Positions 36,363 to 48,359 are shown, counted from the first letter of the stretch. The stretch: DNA of 64,000 nt from Diadema setosum (GCF_964275005.1 NC_092702.1:35534316-35598315), one strand, 5' to 3'. The notes: generated from the letters alone by a model not told the origin. Program-made: numbers and translations.

Positions 36363-36841
36363 ACTCCTTTCCCTTGTACCTATATAGGCCTTTAGAGGTC
36401 AAAGGTTAAGGGCAACGGCCTCCCGCGTCCAAGGAAAAGTACAGGAGATTGAGATTCCCGCTTTCCAAATTTTAGTGATATCTTACACCCCTGCCCCTCC
36501 CCGCACCCCCATCCATCTGAGGGCCTGAAGACCGGTAAAGGATCCTTGAAATTGAGCTGTAGAAGGGTCAAGGATCATGCAACCCTAGTCAATCTCCTAG
36601 ATTGAGAAATTCAATCAAACTTCTCTGATGACAACCCATGTCGTCGAATATTATGAAATTCGCAACGAGTGTAATCCTCGCTAACTCGTTTGTAGTGACT
36701 TGTGGTCACCATGTGTACATTTTCATTCTGTGTGTCACTTTCTATTTAAAGCAAAGCTATATGTAGTACACTATCAAACATCCTCACATGGATGTGGTAC
36801 ATATCAATATTTTTTTTTCCTCTTACTGTATATACAGGTAT

Positions 36842-37720
36842 GGTATTACCGGACAGCATGGTAATTCCGGACACGCACATTTTGCGTACTATAATAATGA
36901 CATTCAGTACGCGCGAGACTTCGTAGATTAGCCTCACAGAACCTTGTGTGGACCGAAATCGCGAAAAACGCGACATAAAATGTAAAAACGAGAAGAAATT
37001 CACATTTTACCTCAGATTTATAGTTGAGTGACCCGCACCTCGTCATAGTTAATATTTATGCATGTTTGAATCACACTTCGACACTGATATTCTATGAAAT
37101 CCTATTCACATACAGTAAAAATGCTGAAGATTCCAATATAACCACAAGTTCACTGATCGATACCGAAAATTTGCAGCTATCGTCAACTGATCGTCGTAAA
37201 CGCGAACGATGCGGAATAGTTGTGCGCTAAGGAAGGGGCCCGCAAGGCCCGCAACTCGTCACCCGCGCTCCCATAGACAAAGCATGTAAAATTCGATTGT
37301 CGATTTTTCAATAAGGTTTTATCGCGTGAACTGTCCGAAATGTTCAAGATAGACATTTTACCGAAAAATACGAAAATTGAGCCTCATTTACCGATTTTTT
37401 CTTTGTCGTCCGCTTGGTAAGAATGTGTACAGTGATTCGTGGGATGAATTGTGATTCCGGTGCAATGCCAAGGTGCGAAAGACGTCGATTATTCCATTGC
37501 GAAAATCGTGTCCGGAATTATAATGCGATTTTACACCGCGCAAAAAGACAACTTTTTGGAGAGGGGTATATTTGAAGTCTATTTTCCAAAAGTCGGAATT
37601 CATAATTTTGCCGCATTTGTAATTTTCAGGACTTTATGAATAACTTGTGCTATTTTTGGCCGAAATTTCGTCCTCTGAGTACGGAAATCAGAACCACGCA
37701 AAAAAGTGTCCGGTGATACG
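36842..37720. mobile_element. Non-autonomous element with GGTATTACCGGACA ends
   Basis: GGTATTACCGGACA at the left matches, inverted, TGTCCGGTGATACG at the right. TTCCGGACACG recurs just inside the left end and GTGTCCGGAATTA within the right half. No transposase frame is visible. Confidence 0.5.
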
Positions 37721-37856
37721 ATCAACTCTCCTACATGCATGAACAAACAGAACAAATCTTGTGATTTGGGGCAAAGTATATAGGCCTATTCAGGGGTGAT
37801 CTGTCAAGAGCAAAGCCTTAGAGCTAACACAATTTGCATAATAATAATATTTCCAG

Positions 37857-38015
37857 AGCTTACACTTGATATCCAGCTGACAAGATTCATATTTAAATTG
37901 AAGGGTCACCGTGGTTTGGAGATGAAAATTATGGATGTTACTCGATCACCGTTTCATTTCTGTACAGTCGAAGAACTTCAACAAATGCGGCGCATGTATA
38001 CATGTGTAGTAATGA
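37857..38015 (+). CDS. Possible penultimate exon, unknown gene
   Basis: After the acceptor TTTCCAG the frame reads LTLDIQLTRFIFKLKGHRGL, then MKIMDVTRSPFHFCTVEELQ and QMRRMYTC, with protein-like composition. Two donors (ending the exon at 38003 or at 38015, GTAAAT) both leave one base over. The downstream exon at 38747 begins with two bases, so the phase fits either way. I do not recognise the protein, and upstream exons were not found. Confidence 0.35.
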
Positions 38016-38090
38016 GTAAATTGTCACGCGCTATATACCGAGACGTATAGACATGCCGTCAAGTTTGAATAAATAGCGAGCTTTGGATCT

Positions 38091-38374
38091 GGGGCCTATT
38101 TCACTAAGCTCTAAAATCAATCCTAAGTTTGATTCAACTGATATTAGGGACTCTTTTTTTTTTGATTAATTTTATCAGTCGTCAGAAGTTAGGAATTGTT
38201 TCACCAAGCCATTGGGGAACGATATCCTGCGCCCATTGCACCTCAAGTTTGTCCCGTTCTATAAAGTAAACTTTGATCCTTCTCAACTATAGGGCCTATC
38301 TCAAGCTGTCTCAACTTTGAGTCCATTTTGTTCGGCTCGTTTTAGTGGTCATTTGAATTAGTGAAACAGGGACC
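38091..38374. mobile_element. MITE with GGCCTATTTCACTAA ends
   Basis: GGGGCCTATTTCACTAA at the left and TTAGTGAAACAGGGACC at the right are inverted repeats. It lies in the intron between the two candidate exons. No coding capacity. Confidence 0.6.
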
Positions 38375-38746
38375 AGGTTGTGACGCGCCTCCTCTCCACA
38401 GCCTTTTCACGGGTTGGACGATGGGAACAGCCGTCTCGCGCATCTTGTTTTGTTTGTTTGTTTGTTTGTTTTTTGTTTTTGCTTTGTGTTTGTTTGTTTT
38501 TTTTGTTTTTTTTGTTTGTTGAATAGCTGTGTCGTAGGATCAGCATCACAGGTCTAAAGCTTGCTCATGCCATTTTTTTATGCCGACTATATAGCGAGGA
38601 AAAATTCATACCTTCAGTTCAGCGTTACTTGACACAGATTGTCTTGAGTCGAAAGCATTCACAATATGGTATACCTATAGCCTCTCGTTAGTAAAACAAC
38701 GAGTACGTCATGTATAACACACTCGTGCACTGTCTTCTACTTACAG

Positions 38747-38853
38747 GCTTCTTATGCGGAATATCATTTGATGACGTCATTGATCTGGCTACACATCTCG
38801 ACGACTTTAAGAATAGACTACCACCGTCAACTCGACAATTATTGATGGACTAA
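38747..38853 (+). CDS. Possible terminal exon, unknown gene
   Basis: Preceded by a good acceptor (CTTCTACTTACAG). The frame reads FLCGISFDDVIDLATHLDDF, then KNRLPPSTRQLLMD and TAA at 38851-38853. Two leading bases complete a codon split with the exon at 37857-38015. Acidic helix-like composition supports coding. The family is unknown. Confidence 0.35.
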
Positions 38854-38859
38854 CCGGCT

Positions 38860-41155
38860 TACAACAACACCGAACAAGTGAGGACAATACAGTGTCTGTA
38901 TATCATTCATGTCTAGCTGGTATCTAAAAATGAAATAAACCAAAATGACTGAATAGTTTCCGACTTGTAAAGCAGAAGTTAACTGCGTCCGAATTTTTTT
39001 TTTATTATATAATTCAATTAAACCAGTGAATCATTTAATAGAAAGTAGAATCGCAAAGAATACACCTTCCTTATAGCTGTTTTCTGGTTTGTTTTGTTTT
39101 GTTTTGTTTTGTTTTATAGATATTGATGTACACTACATGGAGTGAGTTCAAGAAGGCCCTCAAAAGAGAAACAAATGTGTTTTTAAGTGAACATAAAAGA
39201 TTATTCTAACGTAAAGAAACTAAGTGTGGTGGTACACATGATTATGAAAGTCTATTACGTCCTCTGTCTTATTGTGCAAACCATTTTTGCATTTTACCAA
39301 CATTCTTTCGTTACTTTTTTAACGATGATTCCAATGTATTTCTTAAACGTGACCAAACGCTCCTGATTACACCGTGAAACATCGACTTAGGGGAAAAAAG
39401 CTACTCAAAGTAAAAGAGCCTACGCGCTTCCCTTGTAGAAATCTACGATGCTTCTGTTCCCAGCATCTCCTGTTCAAAAGTCCATCATCGTCACAAATAA
39501 TGCCGTCTCTGAAGTGAATCTTAGCGCTGCTAGAATACACCCGTGATATTTTTTTGTACATCGTGAATAATCTGCAGTCGTTTAACGCGTTCCATACATA
39601 GGTACCTACACTGAATGTATTGTGTTTTTAGGACTATTATTGTATCTACAAACCCCGATAATTTGAAGTTGTGGATTCAGATTGATTACGTTAGAACGCG
39701 TTGTAAGTGTTCGGTATTCTAAACCTTAATTTTGATGAATGGGACTGTAGCTTCCGAAACTGTCGAAACTCCTTTTTACATACGTCAAGTCTCTGATTAT
39801 CGTGTGTATATTTTCAATATTCGCACCACGAACCTTGGCTCATGACCTCCCACAGAGCCCCTCGTAGTCAGTGTGGCCCTGGGAGTGACTTTGCACGTCT
39901 TCGAAATGCTCTAACACTCGCTCTAACTTACAGAAACAATAACATATACAAAAACACAAAATATCATGATTGCACAGTCCTCTTTATCATTTGATATAAC
40001 CCGTTTCCTGTGAAGACTTATGACATGAATGCTTAGATAAGACCCCAAAGAACCAAAAAGAGAAAAGTCTGATACCTGATTTTGCCATGATTTTCCCCTT
40101 TTTCTGTCAGGAACTGTGGTTCTACTTAGTGGTGGCGATCATACACGCGTAAGACCTGCACCTAAAAAGCATTCCTATCACCCATATTGTGAGCAGCACG
40201 ATATCAGCGCACTCACAACGCGGTAGTAATTCTCATCATTTCGTAATATCCAAAGTGCTGGTCCCTTTACATTCTCTTTAGCAACCCCTAGATCACTCAC
40301 CCACCCCCCCCCCCCCTCTCTCTCTATGTTTGCGTCTCGTGAACCCTCGAAGAAGTGTACATTTTTTGTTTAGAATATAATCATGTCTGATTACGGTTAC
40401 ACGGATTAAACCGTCTGAATGCATTAGTTCTGCAGGAGATAATTTGAAGTACTTCAGGCTAACTTACCAGTCAGAATTACTACCAGTCCTGTCATTTTCG
40501 ATTTTTTTTTTTCGCCTAGAGTACAGACAACATGAAAACGTAATCCCTCGATCTTCCTCTCGGACTTGGTACAGAATACAGGGATAATAGTACGTCCTTT
40601 TTGGACATCATGATACGTGACAGCTGTGGCCTTACCCAAAACGTTTCTGTCAGAATCATCAAATGGGTATCATAGTTTCTATGATACAATTTCCTTATCT
40701 GTGTCGTCTTCACGGGAAAAAGAAGAGGTATAAGCGTATGGCACTGAACTCTATAGAGTATTGGGTAAGATAATTTCCTTTATTTAGTGAATGTCTTCGG
40801 TGACGTCAATTGAATAATTATCTTTATATGACTTTAAATATGAGCCCCAAGGGAGTGACGGTGATACAGCAGCTGTACTGGTTACATGATACTCCGTCTG
40901 AAATTAAACTGTTTATATTCGATGATTTGGTTTCCTTATTTTTGTAGCGATGCTATAGGTGTACGTGCAGTATTGGAAGAGATCCGAGTGACGTATAGTG
41001 TGAATAGACAGGTTGGTAGAGTTTCGGAAAGAACCCGATTCCTTTGATAGTAGACGAAAAGTCTTAGTTGGTTCATATTTACTTTCTGTCCCCCAAATGT
41101 CCAGGTAATTTCATCGACTTGAATGTGGACTTGAGAAGAATTCCCGTTTTGCATC
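38860..41155. other. No recognisable gene; upstream of the GPCR
   Basis: Holds GTTTT repeats near 39089-39115, a C/CT tract near 40301-40326 and scattered short frames. No clear TATA box or other promoter element for the GPCR can be assigned. Confidence 0.4.
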
Positions 41156-42289
41156 ATGTCCGATCGTCTGGTAACCATAGAAACAAGCACCGCCCAAGCC
41201 GATGCCCCTGAAGCTAAAGTGGTGGTCAGCATCATACTGGTCCTCCTAGCTCTATGCGGGGCTTTCGGCAACGCCCTGGTGGTCGTCGCAGTCTACAAGA
41301 CCCGCGTACTTCACACCGTCACCAACCACTTCATCGTCAGTCTCGCCTGCGCAGATCTTTTCGTCAGTGTGTGTATCATGCCCTTTGCCGTGGTCACGGA
41401 GAGCCTCAGTGGACGATGGTTGTTCGGACAGGTCTTTTGTTCTGTCTGGTCATCACTGGACATCCTCTGTTGTACGGCGTCCACGTTAAATCTTTGCGCC
41501 ATTAGTGGCGACCGTTTCATCGCGATTACCTTCCCGCTGAAATATCACACGACCATGACGCGCGCCAGAGCTCTGAGCATCATCTGTATCGTATGGCTCT
41601 TTTCAGCCTTCCTTGCGACGACGCAGCTGATTTGGAAAGAAATTATCGAACCAGTCAGCGAGATACGGCCTGGTTTTCAAATTTGCCCGTACGCTTTGGA
41701 TAAGTACTTTCGAATGTACGCGGCGTCGTCGTCATTCTTCATCCCATTTGCTGTAGTGATCATCCTCTACATCCGCATTTTTCGCGTCGCGTATAAACAG
41801 GCGCGTCAGATCAACGCGACGCGCGAACAGCTGCAAACGTCACACCACTCAGGGTCACACATGTGCAGACAGAGCAGTGACGGGAACGGAAACAGTAACG
41901 GACCTAGCTCGCCCGGCGCGCACAAAGTATCGCGCATGTCCGTCGACTTCAGTCTGTCTACGCGAGACGCTACGCATCGAAATTCGCGTGAGACAAAAGC
42001 ATTCAAAACTGTGGCTGTTGTGCTCGGAGCCTTTATCATTTGCTGGATGCCATTTGCTGTGACATTTGTCGTTGAAGCTTTTTGTCGCACCTGTTACTTC
42101 CCGCAAGCTATGCTAGATACCTTCCTATGGCTTGGATACGTGAATAGCATCATCAATCCGATCATCTACGCATTCTTCAACCGCACGTTTCGTGCAGCGT
42201 TTATCAAAGTTCTGGGATTACAGGGGAAGACAAGCTGCTGTGGACATTCCTTCATTGAAGAAGATTACAGATCAACAACGGTTGCTTAG
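41156..42289 (+). CDS. Intronless biogenic-amine class A GPCR
   Basis: A complete 377-residue seven-helix receptor in one exon. The start is the first ATG after an in-frame TGA at 41132. Helices lie at about 22-47, 56-80, 92-124, 138-158, 187-212, 282-310 and 316-340. Family marks are GN39 in TM1, D67 in TM2, C95 pairing with C177, amine-binding D102, DRF at 119-121 (DRY in most relatives), CWMP 296-299, NPIIY 334-338, and a possible palmitoylation pair C360-C361. TM3 (TASTLNLC) and TM7 (WLGYVNSIINP) resemble dopamine D1, beta-adrenergic and octopamine receptors. The third intracellular loop (about 215-281) is polar and Ser-rich. TM5 keeps a serine at the position equivalent to 5.46 but has alanines at 5.42 and 5.43, so a catecholamine ligand is doubtful. 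The extracellular N-terminus is short and has no N-glycosylation sequon. Signalling is at the plasma membrane; the ligand is not known. Confidence 0.93.
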   Translation: MSDRLVTIETSTAQADAPEAKVVVSIILVLLALCGAFGNALVVVAVYKTRVLHTVTNHFIVSLACADLFVSVCIMPFAVVTESLSGRWLFGQVFCSVWSSLDILCCTASTLNLCAISGDRFIAITFPLKYHTTMTRARALSIICIVWLFSAFLATTQLIWKEIIEPVSEIRPGFQICPYALDKYFRMYAASSSFFIPFAVVIILYIRIFRVAYKQARQINATREQLQTSHHSGSHMCRQSSDGNGNSNGPSSPGAHKVSRMSVDFSLSTRDATHRNSRETKAFKTVAVVLGAFIICWMPFAVTFVVEAFCRTCYFPQAMLDTFLWLGYVNSIINPIIYAFFNRTFRAAFIKVLGLQGKTSCCGHSFIEEDYRSTTVA

Positions 42290-42656
42290 AGACACAAGTT
42301 GTCTGTTCATTCAGATGTTAGGGTGGTCAATACAGACTTGCATTCGAGATAAAGCGCATGCGCACTGATCACCAATGTAATCAGCCTACAAAGACTTGCC
42401 ATGGGAGCAGTCAATTTGTCTTGAATGTTTGGTTTGAATTTGGTCAATGATTACTGATCTATTCATTAGTGATGCCATAGTTCGCTACGTGTTGTATAAA
42501 AAGTCTGCAGTTATTATAAGTCATGTGAACCAAGGTAAATGCTTCGTGACTGTTTTTGACCTTGAAACAAAAGACAGGTGCAACGAGTCAAAAGATCGAC
42601 ACCCTCGTAGCCCTAGAATTTAGAGTTGTCCTATGATATAGCCTACGGGTTGATGT

Positions 42657-42662
42657 AATAAA
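42657..42662 (+). terminator. AATAAA polyadenylation signal
   Basis: AATAAA about 370 bases after the GPCR stop codon, a plausible 3' UTR end. No transcript evidence. Confidence 0.4.
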
Positions 42663-42908
42663 TCGATCGCAGACTTGTGGCTAACAATACGTACTACACA
42701 ACACAAGCTTATTTAGGTGTGGTTTTCATAAAACCCAATCTTAAATAATCGAAAAAAAGCAATCCAGACACATACAAAGATATGTTGAGTGGTCCCCACC
42801 TCCTTTTTTCTTTCTTTAGTGTCTTTTTTTTTTTTTACTATTCGTGACCCCAAATCGTTACACATCCCAACACCTTGATCCAATAGTGTGACTATCACGC
42901 TTGGGTCA

Positions 42909-42992
<84 letters not shown>

Positions 42993-42999
42993 TTATTTA
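42909..42999. repeat. (TA)n microsatellite
   Basis: About 90 bases of nearly pure TA. Confidence 0.95.
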
Positions 43000-43009
43000 T
43001 ATATATCCA

Positions 43010-43690
43010 TCGAATTCACCGACCATTTTGTTTCAGCTTTTTATTGAGACAATGTACATGTAACACCTGTGGTGTCCATAAAACTTCCCCAGCAGTTGAT
43101 TTTTAACCCGTTTACACTCATCTTATTTGACACCATGATTGGTTGAAAGGATTTAAATTCCTTCTTAATTTTCCTTACATGGTGTATATCATTCTAGCGC
43201 AGGTGCGCATTGTTCTTTTTTGTAGTTTTTTTTTTTTTCTCATACGCAAGGAAATGCTGCTTGGGGCTAAGCAGGTTGTACGTGTATGGTTTATGCTGAT
43301 AGGAAGTTACAGAGGCAGGGAGCGACACATTAACACACTCAAAACTGTTTATCTGCAGAAGATTACGTTTCCTGATTGTGGTTCATAAATCATTATTAAT
43401 TGGCTGATGACTGACAAGCATGCGAGTGATGATATCTCCTGCGCCATTAATGTTTAGAGATCACATTCAATGTGTGAGCTGATGAAACGGTTTCTCTGGT
43501 AACGATGTTTATTACTGATGAGTGTAAGTTACTGTTTGTATAGCACTATATTTTTATGAGTTCTTAAGCAATTTCCGTTGCAATTCCAGGTTGCCGGTGA
43601 TACGTCGGTACACGGCAAGAAAAAAAAAAAAACAAAACAAGAACGCACAAAGAAATTCGCTGTGACGCACAAAGCTTATTAAAGTAGACT
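43010..43690. other. No recognisable gene
   Basis: Contains poly(T) near 43227-43239 and poly(A) near 43619-43633. No coding motifs. Confidence 0.5.
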
Positions 43691-43698
43691 GTATAGTT

Positions 43699-43862
43699 GA
43701 TTCTTCTTCTTCTTCTTCTTCTTCTTCATTATCATTTACATTATCATTGTTATTATTATTATTATTATCGTCATCATCATCATCATTATTATTATTATTA
43801 TTATTGTTATTATTATTATTATTATCATTATTATCATCATCATCATCATCATCATTATTATT
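43699..43862. repeat. Compound trinucleotide array
   Basis: (TTC)n, then mixed (ATT)n and (ATC)n blocks over about 160 bases. Confidence 0.95.
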
Positions 43863-43946
43863 CCGTTAAAGTGCAGGCTGCTTGCTCGAAGATAAACGTA
43901 TTGTTCTTTGTGTGGGTGTAGGTACTTGGGTGGCCACTTTCCGGGT

Positions 43947-44512
43947 TTAAAGGGAAGGTAAACCCAAAAAGCAATGTGGATTGAGTGAAAGCAGCAACAT
44001 TAGTAGAACACATCAGTGAAAGTTTGAGGAAAATCGGACAATCGATGCAAAAGTTATGAATTTTTAAAGTTTTGGTGTTGAAACCGCTGGATGAGGAGAC
44101 TACTAGAGGATATGACGTATGAGTGGACAACAATACAAAGAAAATATAAAGGAAATTCAACAAAAATTCACTTTTCTAGAATTATGAAAGAGCAATGGAC
44201 CAACCTCTTTCAGAAAGCAGGGGGAATAATTGCTACCCCTAACATATGTCAATATCAAGTTGATGGAATTTGTAATTTTCATGAAAAATTGATTTTTGTA
44301 GAATTTTCTTTATATTTTCTTGGTATTGTTGTCCACTCATACGTCATAACCTCTAGTAGTCTCCTCGTCCAGCGGTTCCAACACCAAAACTTTACAAATT
44401 CATAACTTTTGCATCGATTGTCCGATTTTCTTCAAACTTTCACTGATGTGTTCTACCAATGTTGCTGCTTTCACTCAATCCACATTGCTCTTGGGGTTTA
44501 TCTTCCCTTTAA
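43947..44512. mobile_element. Long-arm MITE with TTAAAGGGAAG ends
   Basis: The left arm (43947-44160) and right arm (about 44300-44512) are inverted repeats over roughly 200 bases. Shared words include ACATCAGTGAAAGTTTGA, CGATGCAAAAGTTATGAAT and ACGTATGAGTGGACAACAAT. A unique centre of about 140 bases separates them. No coding capacity; arms this similar suggest a recent insertion. Confidence 0.8.
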
Positions 44513-44639
44513 TAGCATCCTACTCTTTGTAATGAATGAATGAAGCGGGTTCTTGATACGAGTAGAAAAATTATGACTCTATCCCATATGTCGTATCCGA
44601 GGTGCCTCTGTGAAGGCGGGACGGTATGATTACACACAA

Positions 44640-44755
44640 CATTGCTCAGTAAGTGTGAGACTCGAGAATCGAACCCGAGTCCTTTGGATCTGGAGGCAGA
44701 CGCGCCCCGAGACGCGCTACCGACTGTCACTGAGCAAGCGGGGCGGATCGAGCTT
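44640..44755 (-). mobile_element. tRNA-derived SINE fragment, minus strand
   Basis: On the minus strand an A-box-like region (CAGTCGGTAGCGCGT) precedes a B-box-like GGTTCGATTCT with tRNA-like spacing. It has extra bases in the anticodon region and no closed acceptor stem, so it is a SINE head rather than a functional tRNA. Confidence 0.5.
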
Positions 44756-44774
44756 TTTACTACGGAATTGGGTT

Positions 44775-44796
44775 GGGGAGGGGGGGGGGGGGGGGG
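44775..44796. repeat. Poly(G) tract
   Basis: More than 20 G bases with one A. On the minus strand it gives an artificial proline run. Confidence 0.95.
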
Positions 44797-45445
44797 CTGG
44801 GGAGTTGACAAAATGACAATTCTCTCTCCAAATCGGCGGACAAGCCAAAAAAGTTAAAAAGTACTGTTAGTAGTTCTTTACTACTGCTAGTAATAACAAA
44901 ACTACTGCAACAACAGCAACCACCATATCACTACTTGTATCTACCACTACTGTCACTACTTCACAAGCACAGTCGCTATTACAATAAACAGGGAGGGGAA
45001 AGTAAACATCTTGTAAGTCAACATCGCATAAGTCGACGCAATCATACGTCCCATTTTTATGTATGCTTCGTTTCGTTTCGTTACTTATGTTATATCATCT
45101 CCTATAGAATTCATCCTGTAGGTCGACATTATTCTAAAAGGGGGCAAATCGCCTACATTGACATGATTTCTTGGTCCTAATATTAGGAAAACCCTGTGTT
45201 TATGGCCTCCCGTATGTGGAAAGGTATTTTTGCTTGGACAGCTAACAACGAATAACTCGACAAGAATGCTCGGTCACTGGTAGTGTGGCTCAATGTTCTG
45301 ATGCGTTGACATAATCTGAGTCAACATGTTCCGTGCAGGTATATGTACTTCTATAATAATGTTTGTGTATTGACATGAGTGTAGGTAACTCCTGGACAAA
45401 CGCTGCGTGTTTTTCGACTTATGTGAGGTTTATTGTAATAATGCT

Positions 45446-45692
<247 letters not shown>

Positions 45693-46112
45693 TTACTTCC
45701 ATAGTTACTATCACTCATAGTACCAATTACTACTGCACATGAATTTACTAATGCACGTTTGAACACAACAATGTAGAATTTCTCACGCTATACCACTCCT
45801 ACTACTACATCTGCACTCACATCAGTATCATCATATCTACGGAGATGCATACCGGTTGTAGTACAATTGTTGCAGTCTATGTTTTTGTTTTTGTTTTTTC
45901 TGCTACTTCTTTTACTCACTGCAGCATCTACTGTTGGGATGCTATTACTGCTACTTTCACAACTTACTCTTACTCCATGTATTACCACGACTGGTGCTAC
46001 CACTTCAACGACTCCTCCTTTCTACCTAGTATTGCTACTTCTGCCAAATGTTTTCCTGTTGTGTCTAAAGTATTATTAATAATAGTAATAATCATAATTT
46101 ACGCAGTATTTT

Positions 46113-46514
46113 TCAAGGGATGGTAGAGTTTCGGTTGAAATGAGGCTGCAGGTTTCCAGTGTTTTTGGCGATGATTTTTCGAGAAAATGAGAAACCTCTT
46201 ATAAAATATGAATGAGCGTAATTATAATTCTAGGAAGAACTCAATTCTATTTGACAGAAATTGGTTTTTAAATGGCTGAGACATCCAAAACATAGCAATC
46301 CTTGTAAAAGGTGGGACTCACCTTTTATTAGGATCGCTTTGTTTTATGTTGTTTTGGGATATCTCAGCCATTTCAAAACCAATTTTCATCAAATAAACTA
46401 TGAATTCCTCTTAGAATTGTATGCTCTTTAACATGAACATAAGTGGTTTCAAAGTATTTCGTAAAAAGTTAAAATCTGAATCCCTATCTCAACCAAAGCT
46501 ACACCATCCCTTTA
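46113..46514. mobile_element. MITE with AAGGGATGGT ends
   Basis: CAAGGGATGGTAGAGTTTCGG at the left pairs with CCAAAGCTACACCATCCCTT at the right. Inner arms also pair (ATTGGTTTTTAAATGGCTGA with TCAGCCATTTCAAAACCAAT). The centre has its own small palindrome, AAAAGGTGGGACTCACCTTTT. Confidence 0.75.
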
Positions 46515-46827
46515 AGTCTTGTGTACTTTGAACCAAGGAAAAGAGAGTGCAATTTACGGTGTACGTAACATTTCCTGGGTGGAAATGCAATTTTAAACTG
46601 TGTTCAAGATTGATGTTTGTTTCTTGTTGCGTTTAAATTTGAGGAAATCTACTTTAAACTGATGTAAATTAGAGGGAAAGATGTAAAACAGGAGAGTGTA
46701 CCATTTTGTTTTGTTGTTTTGAATGCTTTATAATGTAATATATCCTTATTACAACGGAACTCGATTTGATGTGGAGAGTTTACGAATAAAATATTTAATG
46801 AGAAAAATACATGTAGTAGACGGTGTT

Positions 46828-46965
46828 TTAGTAATCATCAGCACACATGGTCTGCCCTTCTCTGCTGTCGACCTTTATCAATTTGCCTTTCACGTCGTTT
46901 TCCTTTTGCAACATTTCCTTGAACTCCTTACATGTCAGCATATTTTTCATTTTCTCCATATCCAT
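46828..46965 (-). CDS. Possible 45-codon ORF or terminal exon
   Basis: Minus-strand frame: MDMEKMKNMLTCKEFKEML, then QKENDVKGKLIKVDSREG and a short acidic end before TAA. The charged, helix-forming composition looks translated. Further upstream the frame meets TGA, so it either starts at this ATG (GTCATGG context) or is a terminal exon. No family recognised. Confidence 0.25.
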   Translation of the reverse strand: MDMEKMKNMLTCKEFKEMLQKENDVKGKLIKVDSREGQTMCADDY

Positions 46966-47182
46966 GACATGGTGTGTCGCTTGTCACAGACACAATTTCA
47001 TTTATTTCTGTTTTAAAAAAAAAATCAAACAAAAGCGAACTCACAGATAAAAAAAAAAAAATCCTTGGAATTATATTCAGGGTTTCACTGAAGCACATAT
47101 TCATGCTGTTTTTCGTCAGGTTTTTACATGACCTTCATTCCGTTGCTTTGAAAGTACAATGTAGTACAGTTCGTAGTAACTC

Positions 47183-47345
47183 TAAAGCCCGCCGCACACT
47201 ATGCGACTTTCGGGCGCAAGACTGACAGACTTTGGATCCGAAACAATTCACAATAGCCTCATAATAAACACGCTTGTTTATTTCAGATCCAAAGTCGCTT
47301 AGTCGTGCGACCAAAAGTCGTATAATATAGTGTGCGGCGAGCTTC
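47183..47345. mobile_element. 163-bp MITE with GCCCGCCGCACACTA ends
   Basis: AAAGCCCGCCGCACACTA pairs with TAGTGTGCGGCGAGCTT. Inner words TTTGGATC and GATCCAAAG also pair around a central AAACACGCTTGTTTATT. No coding capacity. Confidence 0.7.
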
Positions 47346-48030
47346 AGACACCATTATACCAACTACTTTAATGTATCAAATAAGAATAATTTGTATTTTG
47401 GTCTATCTATGTGAACAAGGTATAGCTTGGTGATGATCATGATCTTTGACAAAGATCTTAGGGATGACTCTTTAAAGAGTGATTACATATTGGTTCTGTA
47501 CGTGAAGAAAACGATACGGGAAGCATTATTAATAAATTATGATCAACCCCACAGGGCCAACTTGAAGGCCGTGAGGCCTGCAGCTGCTACAACACTCAAG
47601 TTGCCACTGTGACTCATTGTATCAAACGTGAATCTGTGAGACTACAATTATGACGGCTATCAAAATCGCTGCGTTTGAATCCTTCCCCTTGTGAACATGG
47701 AAATAGCTGCAATTATTAGAAATAAATATACCTCTCGGGGCTCTCATCCTAATTGCCTACAAAAGTTAGTCAGACCCCAAGAGAAGACAAGGATCGTCGA
47801 GAAAACGCCCTCTACTGGCAATGGTCATGATGGCAGACACACTGAGCTCTACATCTCCATAGAGATGAGTGGGTAGACAGCCATTAGGATCCCGACCACT
47901 GATCTCTATATTGGAACTGGTATCTCCATAGAGATCAGTGATCTCGAGCCATACACGTGTTCATAGAATTATACTCTTACATTTCAACCACAATAAAATG
48001 TGTAAACATACAAGACAATCGGAGGTTTTT

Positions 48031-48352
48031 AAGGCCCCATCACACTAAAGCGTATCGAGCCAACGAATGCCCAAAGAATTCGAAAATTTGAAGATACGCT
48101 CGCGTAATTGCATTTCATAACATGTTCGCCGTTCTTTGCACATGTATTCATTATCTGTTCGTAGTTATTCGCAGAGATACGCTGGAGCCGATCTTTTTTT
48201 TTTTGACATCAAATCGGCTTCAGCGTATCTCTGCGAATAGATAATGAATACAAAGAACGTCCAGTATTAGCAACGGATGCGAGCGTATCTTCAAATTTTC
48301 GAATTAATCGGGCATTCGTTGGCTCGATACGCTAAAATGTGATGTGGCCTTA
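48031..48352. mobile_element. 322-bp palindromic MITE
   Basis: Nearly the whole element is one inverted repeat: GTATCGAGCCAACGAATGCCC with GGGCATTCGTTGGCTCGATAC, and ATTCGCAGAGATACGCTG with CAGCGTATCTCTGCGAAT. The loop is T-rich, near 48196-48207. The ends are AAGGCCCCATCACACT-like. Confidence 0.8.
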
Positions 48353-48359
48353 TGGAGCT

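Noticed and set aside
21780..44755. tRNA genes
   Set aside because: The B-box-like words near 21840 and 44665 lie in SINE-like contexts without a closed cloverleaf.
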